From NCBI GenBank assembly GCA_903944295.1, contig CAJARA010000055.1:1-11696 (forward strand): a DNA stretch of 11,696 nucleotides. Direction: 5' to 3'. This document shows, piece by piece, positions 1 to 6,690 of this stretch; the first letter of the stretch is position 1; every line of letters begins with the position of its first letter. The DNA is from an uncultured Chloroflexota bacterium. GTDB taxonomy: Bacteria; Chloroflexota; Limnocylindria; Limnocylindrales; Limnocylindraceae. The notes beneath the pieces are model-generated. The model saw nothing but the letters and a program-made list of their open reading frames with translations. It was not told where the DNA came from and searched no databases. Position numbers and translations under genes: made by a program.

Positions 1-186
1 CTCGCTGGAAAGATGACGCACCTCTCCACTGGCGGCGGCGCCTCACTTGAATTCCTTGAAGGACGAGAGCTACCAGGCCTCGCCGTGATCCCAACATCCG
101 GCTCGCCGTACGAGACGCTGCCGATCGCCTGGCACGGGCCAGAGGTGGAGAAGAAGGCGAAGGCCCCAGTCAAGAAGAGCTCATGA
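1..186 (+). CDS. pgk: Phosphoglycerate kinase, C-terminal end (partial)
   Basis: Only the last 61 residues are in the window; the gene runs in from the left in frame 1. Phosphoglycerate kinase interconverts 1,3-bisphosphoglycerate + ADP and 3-phosphoglycerate + ATP in cytosolic glycolysis. The family-specific end is plain: HLSTGGGASLEFLEGRELPG, where the glycine-rich stretch belongs to the nucleotide-binding C-domain. In most bacteria the protein stops within a few residues of this point. Here it continues for some 33 more residues, ending in a lysine-rich run (EKKAKAPVKKSS). That tail is unusual and resembles tails on two other proteins in the window. The TGA stop overlaps the enolase ATG (ATGA), so the two are in one operon. 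tpiA, which often follows pgk, is absent between them. The identity is secure from the motif; the tail function is unknown. Confidence 0.93.
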   Translation, partial: LAGKMTHLSTGGGASLEFLEGRELPGLAVIPTSGSPYETLPIAWHGPEVEKKAKAPVKKSS

Positions 187-1481
187 GCGATCGGATCACG
201 CGGATCCACGCACGCGAAATCCTTGATTCGCGCGGCAATCCAACCGTAGTGGTTGAGCTGCACCTTGAGAGTGGTGCCCACGGCACCGCCGCCGTTCCAT
301 CTGGCGCAAGTACCGGTGCCCATGAAGCGGTGGAGCGACGTGACGGTGACAAGCGCCGCTTTGGCGGGAAGGGCGTCCTTCAGGCCGTCAGCGCAGTCAA
401 CGACGAGATCACGAGCGCACTCACTGGAAAGAGCGTTGATGATCAGCGCGCAATTGATGAGCAGTTGATTGCACTCGATGGCACGGCGAATAAGGGGCGC
501 CTTGGCGCAAATGCACTCCTCGGTGTCTCGCTCGCTGCAGCACATGCGCGCGCTGCACTGCACGGCGTTGAGCTCTACGAAGAGATTGGCGGCGAAACGG
601 CGCAGACGCTCCCCGTTCCGCTCCTCAACATCTTGAATGGCGGAAAGCACGCGGCGAACTCCACCGACTTCCAGGAGTTCATGGTTGTCCCGGTCGGCTT
701 CACCACCTACGCCGAAGGGCTGCGCGCTGGCGCGGAAATCTTTGCCGCGCTCCGCACGCACCTGCACGATCGTGGCCTCGCAACGGGACAGGGCGATGAG
801 GGGGGATTTGCGCCTAGCCTCCCATCTAATGAGGCGGCGCTTGAGGCGTTGATGACCGCCATTGAGCGCGCCGGCTACAAGCCGGGCGAACAGGTTGGAA
901 TTGCCATTGATGCCGCCGCCACCGAGCTGCTCACCGCTGATGGCCGCTACACACTCGAACGCGAAGGGCGCACCCTTGAGAGCGGTGAGCTGATTGATCT
1001 CTGGGCGGGTTGGTGCGCGAAGTTCCCAATCATCAGTCTTGAAGACGGACTCGCCGAAGATGACTGGAGCGGCTGGAGCGCGCTGGTGCAACGCATCGGC
1101 GACACGGTGCAGATTGTTGGCGATGATCTTCTTGTCACCAACGTTGAGCGCATTCAGCGCGGCATCAAAGAGCGCGCCGCAACGGCGCTGCTGGTGAAGC
1201 CGAACCAGATCGGGACGCTGACCGAGACGCTTGACGCTATCAGTACCGCGCGCGGTGCTGGCTGGTCCACGATCCTCAGCCACCGATCGGGCGAGACGGA
1301 AGACACCACGATCGCCGACCTTGCCGTTGCCACCAACGCCGGTCAGATAAAGACCGGCGCACCATCCCGGTCTGAGCGTGTGGCGAAGCTGAATCGACTC
1401 CTCCGTATTGAGGAGCTGCTCGGCGATCGCGCCCTCTATCTCGGTCGCGCAGCATTCGCGCGCAGCGGTGGCGTGAAGTGA
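183..1481 (+). CDS. eno: Enolase (phosphopyruvate hydratase)
   Basis: Converts 2-phosphoglycerate to phosphoenolpyruvate in the cytosol, using Mg2+. The 432-residue length is the normal family size. All catalytic positions can be placed: the loop SGASTGAHE (40-48), E165 and E206 (in GDEGGFAP), metal ligands D243, E287 (SLEDGL) and D314 (GDDLLVTN), catalytic K339 (VKPNQIGT), the SHRSGETED segment (366-374) and K390 (IKTGAPSRSER). The protein should be active. The start is the ATG sharing ATGA with the pgk stop; only a weak purine-rich stretch (AAGAAGAG) precedes it, so initiation probably depends on translational coupling. The stop overlaps the GTG of the next gene (GTGA). pgk and eno catalyse nearby glycolytic steps, so co-expression makes sense. 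Certain identification. Confidence 0.98.
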   Translation: MSDRITRIHAREILDSRGNPTVVVELHLESGAHGTAAVPSGASTGAHEAVERRDGDKRRFGGKGVLQAVSAVNDEITSALTGKSVDDQRAIDEQLIALDGTANKGRLGANALLGVSLAAAHARAALHGVELYEEIGGETAQTLPVPLLNILNGGKHAANSTDFQEFMVVPVGFTTYAEGLRAGAEIFAALRTHLHDRGLATGQGDEGGFAPSLPSNEAALEALMTAIERAGYKPGEQVGIAIDAAATELLTADGRYTLEREGRTLESGELIDLWAGWCAKFPIISLEDGLAEDDWSGWSALVQRIGDTVQIVGDDLLVTNVERIQRGIKERAATALLVKPNQIGTLTETLDAISTARGAGWSTILSHRSGETEDTTIADLAVATNAGQIKTGAPSRSERVAKLNRLLRIEELLGDRALYLGRAAFARSGGVK

Positions 1482-2041
1482 GCCGCTTCGTTGATCGCGG
1501 TGCGAACGTTGCCGCAGTCGTTGGTATTGGCATGGCGCTCACGATCGCCGTCAGCTTCCTGATGGTGATCCCGATTGATCCCGCCTACTTGGTCCTCGCT
1601 CCGCTCTCTGGACTCTTAATCGGCTGGTACGGCAATCAGCGCGCCGAGCAGCTGCGCAGCCGACCGGGCCGCGTGATCGCCAATGCGGCGTGGAGCGGTG
1701 CGATCACCGCTGTGACGTTCGCTGTGCTCTTCCTTGGCGTCAAGCTCTTCTTCTTCTCACTCGACCCCGGCTACCGTGACGAGCGAAGCGGCGGCTCTTT
1801 CACGTGTGCCGCAGGGCCGGCATGTGTTTACGAGCGCTACCAGGCGGCAGAGGGCGGCGCAGCAGCGCTCGCTGAAGTTGGCATCAGCGACGTTACAACC
1901 TTTACAGCCTGGTACTGGGATGGTCAGATGGGGAGCGCGCGGCTCCTGATAGGGACCACGCTTATCGCCTCACTCCTTGGCGGCCTGCTCTATCTTCCGA
2001 GCGCACCAAAGGTGCGTCGCGACGTCACGACGAGCGCGTGA
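1478..2041 (+). CDS. Unrecognised four-helix membrane protein coupled to enolase
   Basis: I do not recognise this 187-residue protein. It begins at a GTG that overlaps the enolase stop (GTGA), so its synthesis is tied to enolase translation. Four hydrophobic segments are visible at about residues 9-31, 36-51, 66-93 and 154-174. Between helices 3 and 4 lies a polar loop of about 60 residues with two cysteines (C110 and C116, in FTCAAGPACVYERY) and an aromatic patch (TFTAWYWDG). A Arg-rich segment between helices 2 and 3 (residues 54-65) and a KVRR near the C terminus suggest, by the positive-inside rule, that both ends are cytoplasmic and the Cys-containing loop is outside, possibly disulfide-bonded. 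No enzyme motif is seen. The last 17 bases overlap the end of the convergent glycosyltransferase gene. The coding call is supported by codon pattern and coupling; the function is unknown. Confidence 0.8.
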   Translation: MSRFVDRGANVAAVVGIGMALTIAVSFLMVIPIDPAYLVLAPLSGLLIGWYGNQRAEQLRSRPGRVIANAAWSGAITAVTFAVLFLGVKLFFFSLDPGYRDERSGGSFTCAAGPACVYERYQAAEGGAAALAEVGISDVTTFTAWYWDGQMGSARLLIGTTLIASLLGGLLYLPSAPKVRRDVTTSA

Positions 2042-2906
2042 TCCTCGGATCCAAGATTGGATCAAACTCCTCATTGCGGTCGTGATACAGAAAAAACTCA
2101 TCAGAGTACTTTTCGGTACGAAGCGACCCGTGTCGCGCCTGTTTATCGAGGTACTCTGCGCGAGATTTGACCACGTAATGGTTTATGCGTAGACGATCAA
2201 CTGAGACCTTTCGATCAAAAACCCAATAACGATTGAGTAGAAGCGGAAAACGCCGCGCGACCCAGTCGTACAGTGCGGGGAACACCTGGCGCATCTTCCT
2301 TTCGGCGCGGAAGATAAGCCCCAGCTGTTCGCCGTCACGTTCTCTTCGCTCATTCACGGCGCGTTGCCCTCCAATGAACTCCCATGCGTGACTTCTCGGT
2401 ATCCTCTTGATTGTCTGTTCGGGGTTGACGATTGTCTTGAACTGTCGATTGCGCTTCCACTGCAGCGGGGCTCGATAGACGAAGGAACCCAGCACACCTC
2501 CTGTTGGCGCGCTGTTGTGTCCAGACGAGCCGTAACAGATCCAGTTCACCTCAATGCCTACTTCGTTCTCAAACTCACGCAGCACGCTCTTCAGGTCTTC
2601 AGAAGGACTAAAGAGGAACTCATCAAGGTCCAAAAAGGCCATCCATCGGCTCGTCCCTCGCGCGCGAGCGAGGCAATCAAGCGCAGCGTGCATTTGTGAG
2701 CCTTCAATTTTCGGGGTGGGCCAGTCAAAGAGGCTGACGCTCCCTGAATCAATGAACGGCTGGAGAGCCGCTTCGCCGCCATCCGTGCTGCCATTGTTAT
2801 AGAGATAGAGGTGATCAACACCACGATCAAGATGAAACTGCACCCACTCTTCAAGGTACGGCGCTTCATCTTTAAACATGGCGCCAAGTACGAGGTAGTA
2901 CTTCAT
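2025..2906 (-). CDS. Glycosyltransferase, family 92 (DUF23)-like
   Basis: A 293-residue cytosolic protein with a GT-A type fold signature as found in glycosyltransferase family 92 / Glyco_tranf_2_4 proteins. The N terminus carries the family hallmark KDEAPYLEEWVQFH (12-25), then YLYNNGSTD (35-42) for nucleotide-sugar binding, and a DxD metal site in FLDLDEF (91-97). The C-terminal half has the other hallmark, INHYVVKSRAEY with a following K (241-255). It probably adds a sugar to a surface glycan; donor and acceptor cannot be told. The ATG is preceded by a strong ribosome site (GAGGTGATT). It lies 41 bases behind rpsT on the same strand with no terminator seen, so it may be read from the rpsT promoter. 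Its 3' part is only about 50% GC (119 of 240 bases in 2041-2280 by hand count), well below its neighbours, and suggests lateral acquisition. The 3' end overlaps the convergent membrane protein gene. Confidence 0.88.
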   Translation of the reverse strand: MKYYLVLGAMFKDEAPYLEEWVQFHLDRGVDHLYLYNNGSTDGGEAALQPFIDSGSVSLFDWPTPKIEGSQMHAALDCLARARGTSRWMAFLDLDEFLFSPSEDLKSVLREFENEVGIEVNWICYGSSGHNSAPTGGVLGSFVYRAPLQWKRNRQFKTIVNPEQTIKRIPRSHAWEFIGGQRAVNERRERDGEQLGLIFRAERKMRQVFPALYDWVARRFPLLLNRYWVFDRKVSVDRLRINHYVVKSRAEYLDKQARHGSLRTEKYSDEFFLYHDRNEEFDPILDPRITRSS

Positions 2907-2947
2907 GCAATCACCTCAATGAGGCGAGTATGGCCCACGAATTAGAG

Positions 2948-3442
2948 CTATTCGCCCTTCGCTGTCTTCTTTGGTGCGGCCTTCGCCTTCTTGGCGGCGG
3001 GCTTCTTGGCTGCAGGCTTCGCGGCAATAGCCTTCGCTTCGATCGCCTTGGCTGCGGCCGCCTTCGTTGCTGCGGCGCGCTTCGCACCGGAGATCGCCGC
3101 CTTCTTCGTTGCCTTCTTCACCACGATCGCAACGGTGGTGCCGGTTGGGCTCGCCTTAGCGGCGGCAGCCTTCTTTGCGAGGCGTGACTTGCGTCGCGCC
3201 GCGGCGTTCTTATGAATGGCACCGCTCTTTGCGGCGCGGTCGAGTGCGCTCGCCGCCTTGGAGACGGATGCGGCGGCATCGCCCTGCTTCTGGCCGGTGA
3301 GGATGGCAACGGCGCTCGCGACGCGACTCTTCGCCTCGGTGCGCTTCGGCTGCTGGACGGCGCCGCGTCGGGCGGAGGCGCGAACCTCCTTGAGGGACTG
3401 CGGCGTTCGTGCGCCCTTGTACTTGCGAGGGGTCTTTCCCAT
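2948..3442 (-). CDS. rpsT: Ribosomal protein bS20 with long Lys/Ala-rich C-terminal tail
   Basis: S20 binds 16S rRNA in the small-subunit body and is needed for its assembly. The S20 core is at residues about 16-96, best seen in SALDRAAKSGAIHKNAAARR (65-84) followed by KSRLAKK, a near-perfect family signature. The N-terminal half is more diverged than usual and less basic. The family normally has 85-90 residues; this one has 164. Residues 97-164 are a low-complexity tail of Ala, Lys and Pro (for example AAKPAAKKPAAKKAKAAPKK), like eukaryotic histone H1 tails and the tails of some bacterial nucleoid proteins. The start ATG has GGAG eight or so bases upstream. It is divergent from lepA, an arrangement common in several phyla. 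The S20 identity is firm; the tail may contact RNA or DNA, which is inference. Confidence 0.93.
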   Translation of the reverse strand: MGKTPRKYKGARTPQSLKEVRASARRGAVQQPKRTEAKSRVASAVAILTGQKQGDAAASVSKAASALDRAAKSGAIHKNAAARRKSRLAKKAAAAKASPTGTTVAIVVKKATKKAAISGAKRAAATKAAAAKAIEAKAIAAKPAAKKPAAKKAKAAPKKTAKGE

Positions 3443-3465
3443 TGGTCACTCCATACAACTTCAGG

Positions 3466-3480
3466 GGCTCGATGCGAGCC
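3466..3480 (-). promoter_or_regulatory. Perfect hairpin in rpsT leader
   Basis: A 6-base perfect inverted repeat (GGCTCG / CGAGCC) with a 3-base loop lies 24 bases upstream of the rpsT start codon. If transcription starts a few bases downstream of the TACGAT box, the hairpin is almost at the 5' end of the mRNA. It could protect the transcript or serve as an S20 autoregulatory site; ribosomal protein leaders often contain such elements. The structure is seen; the role is inference. Confidence 0.4.
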
Positions 3481-3488
3481 GTCGGGCG

Positions 3489-3497
3489 ATCGTAGCA
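3489..3497 (-). promoter_or_regulatory. Probable extended -10 promoter of rpsT
   Basis: On the minus strand the sequence TGCTACGAT fits an extended -10 element (TGn then TACGAT, 4 of 6 matches to TATAAT). It would start transcription near 3482, giving a leader of about 40 bases before the rpsT ATG. No convincing -35 box is visible at 16-18 bases, which is expected for an extended -10 promoter. The same TACGAT hexamer precedes the ABC ATPase gene. Confidence 0.42.
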
Positions 3498-3512
3498 GAG
3501 GGGAGCCCGCCG

Positions 3513-3528
3513 CTCGCCGAGAGGCGGG
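3513..3528. other. Small GNRA-loop hairpin in the rpsT-lepA gap
   Basis: In the 157-base divergent gap, the plus strand can form a 6-pair stem (CTCGCC / GGCGGG, one G-U pair) closed by a GAGA tetraloop. An alternative pairing uses CCCGCC at 3506-3511 with the same right arm. It could sit in the lepA leader. I cannot find a clear lepA promoter in the gap, which otherwise holds only the rpsT promoter candidate. Confidence 0.25.
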
Positions 3529-3599
3529 AAGCCCCCGAGAGAGGAGCCGCTTCTGGCCGACCGACGGCAAGTCCCCTGTCGTGCGATTCTTGAGGGGAT

Positions 3600-5414
3600 A
3601 TGAGCAACATCCCCCAGTCCCGACTGCGCAACTTCAGCATCATTGCGCACATTGACCATGGCAAATCCACGCTCGCCGACCGGCTGCTGGAGGCGACCCA
3701 CACGGTTGATCCGCGGCAGATGACCTCACAGGTACTCGACTCCATGGACCTTGAGCGCGAGAAGGGGATCACGATCAAAGCGCGTGCCGTCCGCCTGGAG
3801 TACGTGGCGAGCGACGGCCTCACCTATGGGCTCAACCTGATCGATACGCCGGGACATGTGGACTTCGCCTATGAGGTCTCGCGCAGCTTGCAGGCCTGTG
3901 ACGGCGCAATCCTTGTGGTGGACGCGAGCCAAGGGATTGAGGCGCAGACGCTCGCCAACGTCCACCTGGCGATGAAGATGGGCCTTCACATCATTCCGGT
4001 GCTAAACAAGATCGACCTCCCCGCCTCAGATCCTGAAGCGGTGATGAACGAGTTGGAGGAGACACTTGCGATCCCGCGTGAAGAGGTGATCCTCGCCTCG
4101 GCGAAAGAGGGGAAGGGGATCCCAGAGATTCTTGAGGCGCTGGTGAAGCGCATCCCTGCGCCGAGCGGTCCACTTGATGCGCCGCTGAAGGCGCTCGTCT
4201 TTGATTCGCACTACGACACCTATAAGGGCGTAGTGAACTATGTCCGCGTGCAGGAGGGTCGCCTGAAGATGGGCGAGGCGATCACGATGATGGGCTCCGG
4301 CGCGCAGTGTGTTCCGGTGGAGATTGGCTACTTCCGACCACAGCACGTCCCAGTGCAAGAGTTGCAGGCTGGCGAGGTGGGCTACGTTGCAACGGGCCTG
4401 AAGAGCGTGCGCGACGCGCGTGTTGGCGACACCGTCACCACCACGATGAGCCCCGCGGCAGAGCCGCTCCCCGGATATCAGGTTGCACTGCCACTCGTCT
4501 TCGCGGGGCTCTACCCGCTCAGTGGCGAAGATTATCCGGCGCTCCGTGAAGCACTGGAGAAGCTGCACCTCAACGATGCGAGCTTCACCTTTGAGGCTGA
4601 ATCATCTGCGGCACTCGGCTTCGGATTCCGCTGCGGCTTCCTCGGTCTTCTGCACATGGAGATCGTGCAGGAGCGGCTCGAGCGCGAGTTCACCCTGCAG
4701 CTGATCGCCTCTGCGCCTTCCTGCAAGTATCAGGTTCATCTCAACAACAACAAGGGCGAGATGCTGATCAACAATCCGGCGCAGCTGCCGAGCCCAAACC
4801 ACATTGATGAGATTCGTGAGCCATGGGTGAATGCATCCATTGTCACGCCAACCACCTACATCGGCACGATCATGGACCTCTCCACAGATAAGCGCGGCAT
4901 CTTTGATGGGATGGAGTATCTGGACGAGAAGCGTGTGGTGATGAGCTTCCAGATCCCGCTCGCCGAACTGATCGTGGACTACTTTGACCAACTGAAGAGC
5001 AGGACGAAAGGCTACGCGTCGCTCGACTACGTTGAGTCGGAGTATCGCGTGGCGCCGCTGGTGAAGCTCGACATCTTGGTGAACGGTGAGCCGGTCGACG
5101 CGCTCAGCACGATCATCCATCGCGATCGAGCACAGAGCGCCGGTCGTGTCTTGGCCGCCAAGTTGAAAGAGTTGATCCCGCGCCAGATGTTTGAGGTGCC
5201 GATCCAGGCGGCGATCGGCGGGACGATCATTGCGCGCGAGACGGTGAAGGCGGTGCGCAAGAATGTGCTTGCCAAGTGCTACGGCGGCGACATCACGCGA
5301 AAGAAGAAGCTGCTTGAGAAGCAGAAAGAGGGGAAGGAGCGGATGAAGCGCGTCGGCTCCGTTGAGATCCCGCAAGAGGCCTTCCTTGCCGTCCTCCGCA
5401 CCGACGCCGATTAA
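3600..5414 (+). CDS. lepA: Elongation factor 4 (LepA), translational GTPase
   Basis: LepA is a ribosome-associated GTPase, membrane- or ribosome-located, implicated in back-translocation, initiation and 30S biogenesis. At 604 residues it is full length. GTPase motifs are intact: G1 AHIDHGKST (16-24), G2 in GITIKA (56-61), G3 DTPGH (82-86), G4 NKID (136-139), G5 SAK (167-169). The LepA-specific C-terminal domain is unmistakable: AKCYGGDITRKKKLLEKQKE then GKERMKRVGSVEIPQEAF. The ATG is the only sensible start because a TGA stop lies 9 bases before it in frame. The ribosome site GAGGGG is only two bases from the ATG, an unusually short spacing that should give modest initiation. hemW begins inside its 3' end, so the two are one transcription unit. 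Confidence 0.98.
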   Translation: MSNIPQSRLRNFSIIAHIDHGKSTLADRLLEATHTVDPRQMTSQVLDSMDLEREKGITIKARAVRLEYVASDGLTYGLNLIDTPGHVDFAYEVSRSLQACDGAILVVDASQGIEAQTLANVHLAMKMGLHIIPVLNKIDLPASDPEAVMNELEETLAIPREEVILASAKEGKGIPEILEALVKRIPAPSGPLDAPLKALVFDSHYDTYKGVVNYVRVQEGRLKMGEAITMMGSGAQCVPVEIGYFRPQHVPVQELQAGEVGYVATGLKSVRDARVGDTVTTTMSPAAEPLPGYQVALPLVFAGLYPLSGEDYPALREALEKLHLNDASFTFEAESSAALGFGFRCGFLGLLHMEIVQERLEREFTLQLIASAPSCKYQVHLNNNKGEMLINNPAQLPSPNHIDEIREPWVNASIVTPTTYIGTIMDLSTDKRGIFDGMEYLDEKRVVMSFQIPLAELIVDYFDQLKSRTKGYASLDYVESEYRVAPLVKLDILVNGEPVDALSTIIHRDRAQSAGRVLAAKLKELIPRQMFEVPIQAAIGGTIIARETVKAVRKNVLAKCYGGDITRKKKLLEKQKEGKERMKRVGSVEIPQEAFLAVLRTDAD

Positions 5415-6654
5415 CGCGCAACGCGCGCAACCGCCGCGCGGCCTCTATCTGCACGTCCCCTTCTGCCGCTCCCTCTGCCCGTACTGCGACTTTGTGGTGA
5501 TCGCCGGCGCCGCCGCGTTCGGCCCACGTTCGCGAATGGGTGGCTACCTGACCGCCGTGGAGCGCGAGATTGATTTACGCGCGAAGGCGAACGATGCGGC
5601 ATTCGCGGCGCTCGGCGGCATACGTGATGAGGTGCAACGTCTGCCACTCGAGACGCTCTACCTTGGCGGTGGAACACCATCGCTGCTTCCAGCAGAACAG
5701 CTCGCGTCGTTGATCAGTCGCGTGCGCGATCGATTCGGTCTGGTGGATGGCGCTGAGGTGACGCTGGAGTGCAATCCTGGCGCCGATGAGCGCGGCGACC
5801 TCACCGCTTCAGTGCAGGCGGGCGTTACCCGCTTCAGTATCGGCGCGCAGAGCATGGACGTTGCGGCGCTTCGTGAACTCGGTCGACGACATGGGCCTGA
5901 TGACGTTGCTGAGAGCATCGCTGCGGCACGCGCCGCCGGAGCGACGAGCGTCTCTCTTGACCTCCTCGCCGATCTCCCAGGCGTCTCGCTCGAGTCATGG
6001 GCGGACTCCTTAGATGCTGCGGTCGCGTTGCAGCCTGATCACATCAGCGTCTATGCGTTGACGCTTGCCGTAGGTGGCGCCGATGAGGGCGAGGGGAGTG
6101 TTGATGATCGCCTTGCAACACCAGCGGGCGCGCTCGCCTGGCGACGACGCGCCGCCGCGGAGCAAGATGAAGAGCGCGGCGCGCAGGAGCTGGAACTGCT
6201 CAACACGCGACTCCCCTCCGCTGGGTTCAGCTGGTACGAGATCAGCAACTGGGCGCGCGAGGGACACACCTCGCGCCACAACCGTCTCTACTGGGAGCGC
6301 GCCTCAGTTGAGGCCGTTGGGCCAGGGGCGCACGCCTTTGATGGGGTAACACGGCGCTGGAACTCGGCGAGCCTCGACGCATGGGAGGAGGCGTTGAAGA
6401 GCGGTGATCTTCCGCCTGGCGGCGCTGCGGCGCCAATCAGTGACCGCGATGCAGTTGCTGAAGGGATCGTCCTCTCACTTCGCATGTCGAGCGGTGTTGA
6501 CCGTGAAGCGGTTGTTGCCGCGAGCTTCGCTGAGGCGCTGGACTGGGGCGAAGCGAACGGACTCCTTCTGCCGCATCCGGAAGACGCCGCACGCGTTCAG
6601 TTAACGATGCGTGGCCGGCTGCTGAGCAACGAACTCTTCTCGCGGATCGTCTAG
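5386..6654 (+). CDS. hemW: HemW-type radical SAM heme chaperone
   Basis: HemW binds heme and delivers it to respiratory proteins; it is often misannotated as coproporphyrinogen dehydrogenase HemN. The radical SAM cluster motif is C27-RSL-C31-PY-C34 followed by DF. The CxxxCxxCxF form, rather than CxxxCxxCxC, marks HemW and not HemN. Other family blocks are YLGGGTPSLL (SAM binding, 94-99), LECNPG, TRFSIGAQS, LGRRH, HISVYALT, YEISNWA, SRHNRLYW (296-303) and GPGAH (312-316). An acidic insert of about 25 residues follows the HISVYALT block. No ATG start exists: I chose TTG at 5386 because AAGAGG lies six bases before it; TTG at 5362 is a longer alternative (430 residues) with a poor ribosome site. 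Both lie within lepA, so translation is coupled. It converges on the ABC permease gene. Confidence 0.93.
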   Translation: MPSSAPTPINAQRAQPPRGLYLHVPFCRSLCPYCDFVVIAGAAAFGPRSRMGGYLTAVEREIDLRAKANDAAFAALGGIRDEVQRLPLETLYLGGGTPSLLPAEQLASLISRVRDRFGLVDGAEVTLECNPGADERGDLTASVQAGVTRFSIGAQSMDVAALRELGRRHGPDDVAESIAAARAAGATSVSLDLLADLPGVSLESWADSLDAAVALQPDHISVYALTLAVGGADEGEGSVDDRLATPAGALAWRRRAAAEQDEERGAQELELLNTRLPSAGFSWYEISNWAREGHTSRHNRLYWERASVEAVGPGAHAFDGVTRRWNSASLDAWEEALKSGDLPPGGAAAPISDRDAVAEGIVLSLRMSSGVDREAVVAASFAEALDWGEANGLLLPHPEDAARVQLTMRGRLLSNELFSRIV

Positions 6655-6686
6655 CGCTGCGCCTGCGGCGCCGCGCGTCCGGCGCT
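6653..6686. terminator. GC-rich dyad between convergent genes, possible weak terminator
   Basis: The 36-base gap between hemW and the convergent permease is almost entirely G and C. It contains outer arms AGCGC / GCGCT and an inner perfect palindrome GCGGCGCCGC (6665-6674). No T-tract follows on either strand, so it is not a standard intrinsic terminator. It may still slow polymerase from both sides. Low confidence. Confidence 0.25.
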
Positions 6687-6690
6687 GGGA

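Noticed and set aside
1421..1430. GCGATCGC as a cyanobacterial HIP1 element
   Set aside because: I see this octamer only sporadically here, and the gene content (hrcA-grpE-dnaK with CIRCE) does not suggest a cyanobacterium.
2914..2924. CCTCA / TGAGG dyad sequestering the glycosyltransferase ribosome site
   Set aside because: Only three to five pairs with almost no loop; too weak to call a regulatory hairpin.
2930..3655. Several plus-strand open frames over rpsT and the gap to lepA
   Set aside because: They are antisense images of the Lys/Ala-rich rpsT tail (giving Ala/Phe- or Leu/Arg-rich translations) and have no ribosome sites or motifs.
4602..5375. 257-codon open frame antisense to lepA
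   Set aside because: It lies wholly within the conserved LepA C-terminal half and its translation is rich in His, Arg and Leu with no domain. Shadow frame.
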